Source of the DNA: an uncultured Candidatus Altimarinota bacterium
GTDB lineage: Bacteria; Patescibacteriota; Gracilibacteria; BD1-5; UBA6164
Direction of reading: 5' to 3'
Assembly (NCBI GenBank): GCA_937931775.1
Contig: CALHAQ010000055.1
Location: 1-37,706 of the forward strand
Length of the DNA stretch: 37,706 bases
This document shows, in pieces, positions 30,031-37,706 of this stretch (position 1 is its first letter; the number at the start of each line of letters is the position of its first letter). A program made the translations under genes and the position numbers. Under the pieces are notes generated by a model. The model did not search any database, was not told where the DNA came from, and saw nothing but the letters and a program-made list of their open reading frames with translations.

Positions 30031-30933
30031 TTATTGTAGCACAGTAAAATCAAATGCTGAATTTGTTTGTCGTATTGGTATATCAACTTCTAAAGTCTTT
30101 GTAAAGCCATAAGATAGTCCCTGAGTCGTAACATATGCTCTTGGAAGAGGAATTGCAGTATTTGTAAGAATCTGATATTCAATATATGGTATATTTCCTA
30201 GACTATTTGAGATGAGTGGATTAATTATTGATATTTTTAAAATACATTCATTGGTGCTAGAACTGCAAGGGGATGAATTATTTCCATAGAACCACTGAAA
30301 ATTATTAGTGCTATCTCCATTTTGCAATACTCAATCTGCCAGGCCAACACCACTCCATAAAGACCTATTTGTAACTCCTGAGTTAATATCTGATTCGGTC
30401 AAGAGTGATCAAGATCTACTAGACATAGAATCCGTCTCCGAGCTAAGCTGCCATAAGATAATATCATCAATGCCATCAGCAGTATTCAAAGCATCAGGAG
30501 AAGTATCTCCATCAAAATCAGGAACTCTGAGAGATAAACGAATACGATTTACTCAAGTATTAAGTCTATTTCTTCAAACTAACAAACTGATAGAATTATC
30601 CCCTGAGAGAGTATTCCAGTCCGTATCATAATCACTATTTCATTTTCATGCATCTGGTATCAATGTGCTGACAGAAGTCACGTCATATTGATAATCTTGA
30701 GGACTTGAAGCTGTTTTAGAATAATTTGTTCCTATGCTTCCAGAATAAGTTAACAACATTCATTCTTCTACTCATGAATATCCTTGATAAAATGCCTGAG
30801 AAGCATTTTCTATTCATTTTATATTCTTTGAAAATGGAATCATATATTCAATAAGATATAATCCTGTGAAACTCAAAACTAATGCCATAGCCATAGCGAG
30901 TACAATCGAAAATCATTTTTTATTTTTTTTCAT
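30031..30933 (-). CDS. PilX-like minor pilin / pilus-associated protein
   Basis: 300-aa protein. A basic leader MKKNKKG, with the Gly (encoded by UGA) at the predicted -1 position, precedes FSIVLAMAMALVLSFTGLYLIEYM. This is a prepilin-type helix without the usual Glu at +5. A large Ser/Asn/Asp-rich domain follows, with NTADGIDDIILWQL and an SPCSSSTNEC loop (Cys pair). Absence of Glu+5 and large size recall PilX/GspK-type tip proteins. It follows the large prepilin gene by 5 nt, forming a second pilin operon. Under standard code it breaks into about 20 pieces. Confidence 0.7.
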
Positions 30934-30938
30934 AGTAT

Positions 30939-32048
30939 TTATCTAATATCTAAATCTGATAATTGTATGGTAGTAGCTATTTCCACAAGTGGGACTCATC
31001 AAGTTATTTTTCTTTTAATTTTATAACTAGGCTGAAGTGTCATCTTGATTTGAACATATGGTGAAACTAAAATACTCGAAGTATTATCTCTCCAAGAATA
31101 ATCAAGGCTCTTGTTGGGGTAAACATAAAATTGAGCATCGCTCACATGAACAGTGTTAGGAAATATTCCTTGCCAATAGTCTTGATTATTACTTCCAGCA
31201 ACCACTTCTCCCAGAGTAGAAATAAAATCCTCATGTATTAGCCAAGTATCTATAATCCCATCAAATTGAGAACCATTAGCATCAATAGAAGCACTATCAT
31301 GGTCATCACCATAATCTCTTCAGCTCAATTTTAAAAATTCTATATTTCAAAGACACCCTGATCCAGATATAGTTTCTGTACCACTACAAGTAGGAGTTCA
31401 AAAATAATCTGGATCAACAGCAATATTCCATCTAAACAAAGTCCTCTCATTTCATAAAGAATTCACGAGATACAGTTCTCACACTTTATTTTCAACACTT
31501 GTGCCACTAAACGCATGTGGTCATTCTCAAAGGAATAAGTCATCATCATCATTGATAATAGAACCATCACCATCTTCATCTCATCAATCTGCATCCTGGT
31601 CGCTATTTCTATCTATAAACTGTTGTCTATATTCACCATACCTCTGATGAGTATTAGAATCTAAACATCATCATGTTCACATATTAGAACCATTTGGGCT
31701 TCCACAATAATACAGAGAGTTCCCATAACTAGTAGATCATACAACTCATGTGGATCAAAAATTTCCAAATCAACTTGGATTATTAAAATGCCCAGATCAA
31801 TAGTTTGTACTATAACTATATCTATTCCAATATTCTTCGTAATCTATCGTTCCTCATTTTTTTATCATTTCAAAAAACTTCTCAGTTGCGAAATAGGCTT
31901 GTTTTTCTATTTCCGTCTTTTCAATCAATTTCACTTTCGCAATTCAAATAGCTGTAACTGCGCTAAAAGCAGCAAGCATTACAATAGTTACTATCATCAT
32001 TCCAATAACTATTTCTATCAAAGAAAATCCTCCTTTTTGTATCTGCAT
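30939..32048 (-). CDS. Large type IV prepilin-like protein
   Basis: 369-aa protein with a canonical class III signal: MQIQKGG then FSLIEIVIGMMIVTIVML, Gly at -1 and Glu at +5. The globular part is rich in Gly, Ser, Asn and Asp. It includes a run of acidic residues and a DQDADGGDEDGDGS stretch (about residues 140-155), like a calcium-binding loop, plus several Cys. This size and composition fit a minor pilin with adhesive function. UGA is used very heavily for Gly here. It is the second gene of the operon headed by the 88-aa ORF, one nucleotide downstream of it. Confidence 0.85.
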
Positions 32049-32049
32049 A

Positions 32050-32316
32050 TTACTTCTTTAAAAACATATGATGAAACATATCTCCAAAATACCTCCCTAC
32101 CTTATAAAAACTAGGTTTGCGAAAAAAGTTTCTAGGCCAATCAATAACAATAAAATTTACGAGAGTATATATTTTCTTATTTTTTATAGTATTTCGATTT
32201 CAAAAGTGGAGAAAAAAAACAAGAGCCCTTATAGTGCTCATAAGAGTACTCACAATTAATACAATTACTTCAAAAAAAATATTTTGTATTTTTTTATGTT
32301 CTCAGGTATTTTTCAC
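32050..32316 (-). CDS. Small membrane-associated protein (88 aa), first gene of the second pilin operon
   Basis: With UGA = Gly, an 88-codon frame runs from GTG 32316-32314 to TAA 32050-32052, one nucleotide before the ATG of the large prepilin gene. The product is strongly basic with one hydrophobic helix (about residues 14-35, FFEVIVLIVSTLMSTIRALVFFL). A C-terminal basic, aromatic region follows (NFIVIDWPRNFFRKPSFYKVGRYF). A promoter with TATAAT lies about 30 nt upstream. Spacing to the prepilin and one in-frame UGA argue for a real gene. The start could also be ATG 32286. I do not recognise a family; a role in pilus biogenesis is inferred only from position. Confidence 0.6.
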
Positions 32317-32345
32317 TCGACATATTATGAGAAATATTTAGAATC

Positions 32346-32373
32346 ATTATAGATAAAACTCACAGTGAGTAAA
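32346..32373 (-). promoter_or_regulatory. Promoter and palindromic operator of the second pilin operon
   Basis: Minus strand: -35-like TTTACT (32373-32368), 16-nt spacer, perfect -10 TATAAT (32351-32346). A 13-nt palindrome ACTCACAGTGAGT (32358-32370, single central base) covers the -35 edge and spacer, where a repressor would block RNA polymerase. It precedes the 88-aa ORF GTG by about 30 nt. Confidence 0.5.
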
Positions 32374-32449
32374 TTAAAAAATATATACTTTTATTTTTTT
32401 AGTGCTCTGAAGGTTTTACTTTTATCTTGATGATTATACCCTACTAGTT
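32374..32449. other. Rest of the divergent intergenic region
   Basis: Between the pilin-operon promoter and the ATG at 32450 the sequence is AT-rich with no ORF or stable hairpin that I can see. A weak TTTACT (32415-32420) and TTATAC (32434-32439) at only 13-nt spacing may be remnants of the promoter for the plus-strand gene. Confidence 0.3.
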
Positions 32450-33058
32450 ATGAATAAAAATATATCTCGTTTTTTACAGAAAAAACTTTTAAGCATGAAG
32501 CAAATCTTTATATTTAAAACCTCTCATATATCACTATGATGAAAAATTGCTTTATTTTGAGTAAGTATCTGTTTTATATCTTTATTCTTCCCATGGGTAT
32601 CATCACCTGGAATTATTATATCATCTTGAGAAACACAGATAGATTCATTTATTGGATTCTCTAAATTACTAGGGAGGGTTTGATTTTTTATATTCTTAGC
32701 TCTCATCATAGTTCTTTTTTCTATTTTTTCTATCAGACAAAAAGAAAAATTTCGTTATTTTTCTATGGTTCAAATCTCTGATCATATGTGTGTACTCATG
32801 TCATCAATATTTATATTTTTACTTTCAATTCAAAGTTTTCTGCTTATCTGATGACTTCAAATATTTGCAAGTAATATAAGTCATGGAAAATGAATTATTT
32901 TATCTATTACATGAGCTATGATAATGTTTTTTTCATCATTTATTATTCAGCAAGAATATAGAAAAAATATAAAATGAAGTTATGTAAGTGATGCCGAATC
33001 TAAGAGAATAACTCTGATAAAAGAAGAAAAGAAAAATAATATGAAACTTCCTTTTTAA
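32450..33058 (+). CDS. Small multipass membrane protein of unknown function
   Basis: 202-aa protein with a basic N-terminus and about four transmembrane helices (roughly residues 31-52, 78-96, 110-135 and 145-165). A long basic/acidic C-terminal tail follows (ESKRITLIKEEKKNNMKLPF). Between helices 1 and 2 lies a polar loop (SSPGIIISSGETQIDSF). At least nine glycines are UGA, including a Gly pair in ISLGGK, so no long ORF appears under the standard code. No family is recognised. It is divergent from the second pilin operon, so it might be part of the surface structure, but nothing in the sequence proves it. Confidence 0.75.
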
Positions 33059-33097
33059 AAGAGAGAAAAGTATTTTTGACTTTTAAAGAAAAAAACT

Positions 33098-33125
33098 TTG
33101 ACTTTTATATAACAAGTATTATATT
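33098..33125 (+). promoter_or_regulatory. Promoter of the sigma4/HARE gene with duplicated TTTGACTTTTA
   Basis: TTGACT (33098-33103), 16-nt spacer, TATATT (33120-33125), about 36 nt before the ATG at 33161. An 11-nt direct repeat TTTGACTTTTA occurs at 33075-33085 and 33097-33107, two helical turns apart; the second copy is the -35. Confidence 0.5.
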
Positions 33126-33160
33126 TTATTCATCAACTTAAACATAAACCAAATTATTCG

Positions 33161-34216
33161 ATGCAAGCAACTCTTACAACAAACAATATAGAAAAGATGT
33201 TTTCTGGTGTTCTCGAGTCTCTTTCTGAAAAAGAACGAGTAGTTATTGAGAGAAGAATTGGTATTGGTGGAGAAAAAGAAACTCTTCAAAATATTGGGAA
33301 TTCTTTCAAGCCATCCATCACCCGTGAAAGAGTAAGGCAAATAGAAGATGCTGGTATCAAGAAGGTAGGAAGAATCATAAAAGCTACGGAGCTTTCAGCT
33401 ATACAAGATATGGCTCGAGAAATAATGTCTCATCATGGAGGTATTCTCACTCGAGAAAAGCTTGTTGGTGCCCTTATCAAAAGTATGAGTCTTTCAAAAG
33501 ATATCAACGCTCACATACTTGAAGTAATAGTTCAATCTGATTTTGAAATCATTAAATCTAAACCAAGGCTTGGAACACAAACATACTTTACTCTTCCAGA
33601 TATCACAAGAAAATCTATTGATGCTGTTCATAGAGATGCTCTAAAAATACTCAAAAGAAAAAAAGATGTTATGGAGAGAACTGAGCTATACACTCAGATT
33701 GCTGCAAATGTAAAAGACGAAGTATGAACATTAAACAATGTATTTATTGATAGTGTACTCGATATATTTGATGATATTGTAAAAGGAGAAGAAGTACTTA
33801 TTGGTCTTACAAGATGGAAGATACTTAATCCAAAAACACTGAAAGACAAAGCAATCTATGTAATGAAAAAAGAAAAAGTGCCAATGCATTTTATAGATAT
33901 TTCAAATAAGATTTCTGATTACCTAGGAGAATCAGTAAAGATCAACACAATACATAACGAGCTTATTAGAAATGAGGAATTTATCCTCATTGGTAGAGGA
34001 ATTTATGCTCTCAAAGAGTGGGGTTTCAAACCAGGAACAGTTCTCGATGTGATTCTAGATATACTTGGAAAAAATGGTGGTCCAATGACGACTGAAGATA
34101 TTATCAAGAAAGTACTCAAAGTACGAAATGTAAAAAAGACTACTATCTATATGAATCTTCAAAATAAAAAAGCTATTGAAAGAGTAGGTCGTAACTTCTA
34201 TGCTGCTAAAGCGTAA
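33161..34216 (+). CDS. Sigma-70 region 4-like protein with HARE-HTH domains
   Basis: 351-aa protein. Residues about 15-70 look like sigma-70 region 4: LESLSEKERVVIERRIG, LQNIGNSF, then ITRERVRQIEDAGIKKVGRI, with the RERVRQIE helix that reads -35 DNA. No region 2 is present, so it cannot be a complete sigma factor. A HARE-HTH-like unit follows (about 80-150, ALIKSMSLSKDINAHILEVIVQSD and an LGTQTYFTL wing), as in the delta subunit RpoE of Firmicutes. More winged-helix-like repeats lie towards the C-terminus (about 220-290 and 290-350). It is presumably an RNA polymerase-associated or DNA-binding regulator. It has its own promoter and terminator. The protein is read through one UGA at 33725-33727. 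Confidence 0.8.
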
Positions 34217-34230
34217 TACAAATAAATCTT

Positions 34231-34262
34231 AAAAAAGCTCAGTGTAAAATCTGAGCTTTTTT
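34231..34262 (+). terminator. Terminator after the sigma4/HARE gene
   Basis: A 12-bp stem AAAAAAGCTCAG / CTGAGCTTTTTT with an 8-nt loop, 14 nt after the stop. Confidence 0.88.
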
Positions 34263-34331
34263 ATTTCTTCTCTCTTGTTTTTTTATTCAATATCTCTAAA
34301 CTATTAGTAATATTATTAAGAAAAGAGATAC

Positions 34332-34940
34332 GTGAGAATACTTGTATTTGATACTGAAACTACTGGTTTCATAAATAAGAAAGATCCTAAGCTAGACGCT
34401 CAGCCATATATTATTCAATTTGCATGAATACTTGGAAAGCTTGAAGATTGAAAATATACAGAGCTGGAAAGAAAGGAAATAATTATTAAACCCCCTATCT
34501 CGATTCCCTATGGAGCATCACAGGTACATCATATCTATGATATAGATGTAAAAGACGCACCTAATATGAGTAATCAAATAGATGAGATCATGACTTTCCT
34601 TTCACAGGCTGATGTAATTATTGGTCATAATATAGAGTATGATGAGGATATGATTAAACTTGAGCTCAAAAGATTAGAGAAACTTCATCTCTATGCACCA
34701 GATCAAGTTATCTGTACTATGAAAACAACCGTAGATTTTTGTGCTCTTCAGTGAAATGGACTCAGGTTTAAATATCCAAAGCTCTGAGAACTCTATAAAA
34801 AACTCTTTGGAGAATACTTCGTCTGAGCTCATGATGCTATGGTTGATGTAGAAGCAACACTCAAATGTTTTTTAGAACTTGAAAAACAATGAGTACTTAC
34901 GGTAGATAACAAAAAAAGTGAAGTTCAAAGTTTATTTTAA
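34332..34940 (+). CDS. DnaQ-like 3'-5' exonuclease
   Basis: 202-aa DEDDh exonuclease. Motif I is VFDTETTG (Asp7, Glu9), motif II is IIGHNIEYDED (about residues 97-106, Asp104), and motif III is GAHDAMVDVEAT with His167 and Asp172. It also has the SIPYGASQVHHIYDIDV segment typical of the family. It may be the proofreading epsilon activity or a stand-alone RNase T/exonuclease X-like enzyme; no polymerase fusion is visible. The GTG start is chosen because the motif I strand begins at residue 3. The zinc-ribbon gene follows after 14 nt. Confidence 0.92.
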
Positions 34941-34954
34941 TTATATCTTTTCCT

Positions 34955-35188
34955 ATGTGAGATTTTTGAGATTTAGTAAATATTGAAGAGTTCTGAGAAA
35001 AACGAGAATACTTCAATCCAGAAAGATGAGATGTTGCTTTTTATTGTAAGGACTGTGAAAAGATAGTAAAAACTCAGAGAAAAGAAGGAAAAAAATATGT
35101 ATTTACCTGTAATGACTGTTCTGGAAATAATATAGCAATAGGGACACAAACGTGACTTAAAGATAATTATAATCGAAAAAGATTTTAA
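34955..35188 (+). CDS. Small zinc-ribbon protein
   Basis: 77-aa protein visible only with UGA = Gly: the second codon and several more are UGA. The N-terminus is MGDFGDLVNIEEFGEKREYF. A zinc ribbon follows: CKDC (about residues 31-34) and CNDC (about 52-55), separated by a basic loop KTQRKEGKKYVFT. Such ribbons bind DNA, RNA or proteins; partners are unknown. It sits 14 nt downstream of the exonuclease gene in the same direction, probably one transcript. The C-terminus is basic (DNYNRKRF). Confidence 0.8.
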
Positions 35189-35247
35189 TTTTATATACAA
35201 TCTTTTCTCTCGATAAAGCAATAATACAAGATTTTTATAAAAAAGAT

Positions 35248-35285
35248 TTGCAAGTATATACACTCTTTATATACTCTCTATATAC
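35248..35285 (+). promoter_or_regulatory. recA promoter with three TATATAC repeats
   Basis: TTGCAA (35248-35253), 16-nt spacer, TATACT (35270-35275), 60 nt before the recA ATG. TATATAC occurs three times (35255-35261, 35268-35274, 35279-35285), spaced 13 and 11 nt. The middle copy overlaps the -10. No LexA box of the CTGT...ACAG or GAAC...GTTC type is seen. Confidence 0.45.
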
Positions 35286-35335
35286 ATTAGATATTTGAGT
35301 ATATGACACTTTAACATTTTTAACCACATATAACG

Positions 35336-36322
35336 ATGGATAAGAAAGCAGCACTACAAAATGCCCTCGACATGATCGAGAAACAATACGGTACAGGTTC
35401 TATAATGAAACTCTGAGACGAAGATAGATCAAAATCAGTAGCAACATCAGGTTCGGGATCTCTCTCACTTGATATGGCACTTGGAGGATGATACGCAAAA
35501 GGTCGTATTGTAGAAATATATGGTCCAGAATCTTCATGAAAAACAACTCTCACACTTCACGCAATTGCAGAAGTACAAAAAGCAGGAGGCACAGCAGCTT
35601 TCATAGATGCTGAGCATGCCCTAGATCCAAGCTACGCTGAAAAGGTAGGAGTAAATACGAGTGAACTGATTATCTCTCAACCTGACTACGGTGAACAAGC
35701 TCTCGAAATTACTGAAAAACTTGTAAATTCTGGAGCGGTTGATCTAATTATTGTAGATTCAGTTGCAGCGCTGACACCAAAAGCTGAAATCGAATGAGAT
35801 ATGGGAGATTCTCATATGGGACTTCAAGCTCGACTTATGAGTCAAGCACTCAGAAAAATAACTGGTGCTATCAATAGATCTGGATGTACTGTGATTTTTA
35901 TTAATCAAATCCGTATGAAAATCGGGGTTATGTTCGGATCTCCAGAAACTACGACTGGTGGGAATGCTCTCAAATTCTACGCATCACAAAGACTTGATAT
36001 CAGAAGAAAAGAAAAAATAGAATCAGGGACAGGGATGGATAAAGAAATAAACGGAAATAAAACCAAAGTAAAAGTTATAAAAAATAAAATTGCTCCTCCA
36101 TTTAGAGAAGCTGAATTCGATGTTATGTACAATATTGGTATCTCAAAAGTATGAGAGCTCGTAGATATATGAGCTACCACAGGGGTTATCAAAAAGTCAG
36201 GGGCATTCTATAGCTACGGTGAAACAAAGCTTGGTCAAGGAAGAGAGAAAGCAAAAGAGTTCCTCAAAGAAAACCCAGAACTCGCAAATGAAATCGAAGA
36301 AGTTATTAAAAATAGTATGTAA
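35336..36322 (+). CDS. recA: Recombinase RecA
   Basis: 328-aa RecA, slightly short for the family because the acidic C-terminal tail is trimmed. Walker A GPESSGKTT is at residues 63-71, with Gly68 encoded by UGA (35537-35539). Also present: the Walker B region VDLIIVDSVAAL, the loop L1 GDSHMGLQARLMSQALRK, and loop L2 IRMKIGVMFGSPETTTGGNALKFYAS. RecA forms the filament that catalyses strand exchange in recombinational repair. The ATG at 35336 is a few nt before the first helix (MDKKAALQNALDMIEKQYG). A strong terminator follows, so it appears monocistronic. Confidence 0.98.
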
Positions 36323-36332
36323 TATATTAAAT

Positions 36333-36365
36333 AAAAAAACTCTCCTAAAATAGGAGAGTTTTTTT
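36333..36365 (+). terminator. Terminator after recA
   Basis: AAAAAACTCTCCT / AGGAGAGTTTTTT with a short AAAAT loop, 10 nt after the recA stop, followed by T residues. Confidence 0.9.
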
Positions 36366-36441
36366 ATTCTCGCATCGGCTTGCAATTCACTGCTGCTTGC
36401 TTATCATTAGTAGCAACTTTTAAAAACTAAAAAATTACTCC

Positions 36442-37706
36442 GTGAAAGTCTCATATAAAGTACTCAAGAAATATATTCCAGATATTAAAAGCCCTGAAGA
36501 AATTGCTCAAGACCTGATTATGCATACCGCAGAGGTAGAAGAAATTCACTCGCAAAGTGCTGATTTTGAAAATATTGTATATGGAAAAATCACGAGTGTA
36601 GAAAAACATCCTGACGCAGATAATCTAAAGCTCTGCATGGTAAACATCGGAGAGAGTGAAGATTCACAGATAGTTTGTGGAGGATCAAATCTGCAAGTGT
36701 GACAAGGAGTTGCTGTAGCAAAGATTGGAGCAAGCGTCCTATGGCATGGGCAGTGAGAGCCAGTAGTTATGAAAAAAACAGCTATTAGAGGAGTAGATAG
36801 TTATGGAATGATTTGCGCAGCTGAAGAAATAAAATTGGGAGATGAATTTCCAGCAGAATCAGAAACTCAGATTCTTGATCTTTCTCACATAGATACTAGA
36901 CCTGGAACAAACTTAGCTGAAGTTCTTGGGAAAGATGATGTTATTCTCGAAATAGATAATAAAGCTATCAACCACCGTCCAGATTTATTTTCTCATATTG
37001 GTATAGCTAGAGAAATAGCTGCAATCTCAGGAAAAAAACTGGATTATATGATGAGTAAAACCGATTTCTCTCATCTTCCCGATCTTGGAATTATTAATGA
37101 TATTCCGCAAATAGTGAAGAGGTATATGGGTCTCAAAGTATCTGGAGTACAAAATATAGAATCTCCAGACTATATAAAAGATGTTCTAAAGTCTCATGAT
37201 ATTGAGCCAAAAGGGATACTTGTAGATATCACAAACTATTCTCTCTATCTCTATGGTCAACCAACTCACTGTTTCGATGCTGACAAACTCACTGGAAATA
37301 TCCACATTAGATTTGCAAAAGATGGAGAAGAGTTTACTGGCCTCAATGATAAGATCTATAAACTCACTCCGAGTGATATCGTCATAGCAGATGAAGTATC
37401 TGTGCTTGCATTGTGAGGTATCATCTGAGGAAAAGATTCTGCAGTATCTGATAGCACTACAAATATCATTATTGAATCCGCATGGTTTGATCAAGCTGTA
37501 GTTCGTCAGAGTGGGAAAAGGCTTGGTATACGAACTGACGCACTTAATGTATTTGAGAAAGATCTCGTATCATCTATTAGAGATTCTGGTCCATCACTCA
37601 TTATCCAGGAGCTTGAGTCTCACCTGACAGGTATAAAATTAGTTTCATTTACTGATGTATATCCAGAACCTACTTACGCTGCAGAAATAGATTTTGACCT
37701 AGATCA
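36442..37706 (+). CDS. pheT: Phenylalanyl-tRNA synthetase beta subunit, N-terminal part (3' end off window)
   Basis: At least 421 aa of PheT. It starts with MKVSYKVLKKYIPDIKSPEEIAQDL. An OB-fold tRNA-binding domain follows (about residues 38-150, GKITSVEKHPDADNLKLCMVNIG, IVCGGSNL, IRGVDSYGMICAAEEIKLG). The B3/B4 editing domain follows (EIDNKAINHRPDLFSHIGIAREIAA, about 172-196; DITNYSLYLYGQPTHCFDADKL). The window ends soon after the B5 region begins. The GTG at 36442 is the start. The pheS gene, often adjacent upstream, is absent; recA and its terminator come first. The start is about 76 nt after that terminator. Confidence 0.96.

Noticed and set aside
31788..32114. 108-codon plus-strand ORF opposite the large prepilin
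   Set aside because: It is the antisense of the FSLIE prepilin N-terminus and of the 88-aa gene, with no recognisable product.
32374..33160. Possible mobile-element or CRISPR remnant in the AT-rich region
   Set aside because: No repeats of fixed length, terminal inverted repeats or transposase motifs; code 25 reading gives a membrane protein at 32450-33058.
36366..36441. Somewhat GC-richer stretch before pheT considered as a tRNA or a T-box leader
   Set aside because: It is too short, with no cloverleaf, CCA end or T-box motif.

Overview
Organism and code. This AT-rich window reads as a member of the Patescibacteria/CPR that translates UGA as glycine (genetic code 25; Gracilibacteria/BD1-5 and Absconditabacteria/SR1 lineages). 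Under the standard code nearly every gene breaks into fragments at TGA. Reading TGA as Gly gives full-length SecA, RecA, TyrS, TsaD, RluA, RlmH and others, with UGA at invariant glycines (both glycines of the SecA Walker A motif, one in the RecA Walker A loop). All genes end in TAA or TAG. CGA and CGG still sit at invariant arginines of SecA, which argues against the Absconditabacterales code (table 37, CGA/CGG = Trp). All coordinates below use code 25. Gene spacing is tight, several convergent genes overlap or abut at their stops, and Shine-Dalgarno sequences are scarce.

Layout, left to right. (1) 1-4573, minus: a type IV pilus operon running from a VirB2/TrbC-like small pilin through PilN-like and PilO-like proteins and a PilC/GspF platform protein to four prepilin-like genes. 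(2) 4659-6615: a TraB/PrgY-like membrane protein convergent with a PrsW-family intramembrane protease. (3) 6713-10658, minus: an ECF sigma factor, a single-pass anti-sigma-like protein and a secreted beta-propeller protein (PF09826-like), a plausible envelope-sensing locus. (4) 10774-15967: an M3 oligopeptidase, a DUF1801 protein, an orphan 299-aa protein, RlmH, a two-repeat YegP protein and prephenate dehydratase. (5) 16024-19475: a WecG/TagA-type and a GT4-type glycosyltransferase, an orphan small protein, a DNA polymerase III delta'-like protein and a lipoprotein. (6) 19592-28488: SecA, a large membrane protein with PKD-like repeats, TyrS, a winged-helix protein, a candidate 51-aa protein and TsaD. 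(7) 28556-33058: an orphan 148-aa protein, an RluA-type pseudouridine synthase, a second minor-pilin operon headed by a previously hidden 88-aa ORF, and a small multipass membrane protein. (8) 33161-37706: a sigma-region-4/HARE-HTH protein, a DnaQ-like exonuclease, a zinc-ribbon protein, RecA and the 5' part of pheT.

How the parts relate. Two separate prepilin clusters imply an elaborate pilus, fitting the host-attached life inferred for these bacteria. Most remaining genes are housekeeping (secretion, tRNA charging and modification, rRNA modification, recombination). No tRNA, rRNA, CRISPR array, transposase or phage gene was recognised. The less familiar items are the sigma/anti-sigma/beta-propeller locus, the sigma4-HARE protein, the PKD membrane protein and three small ORFs visible only with UGA = Gly.
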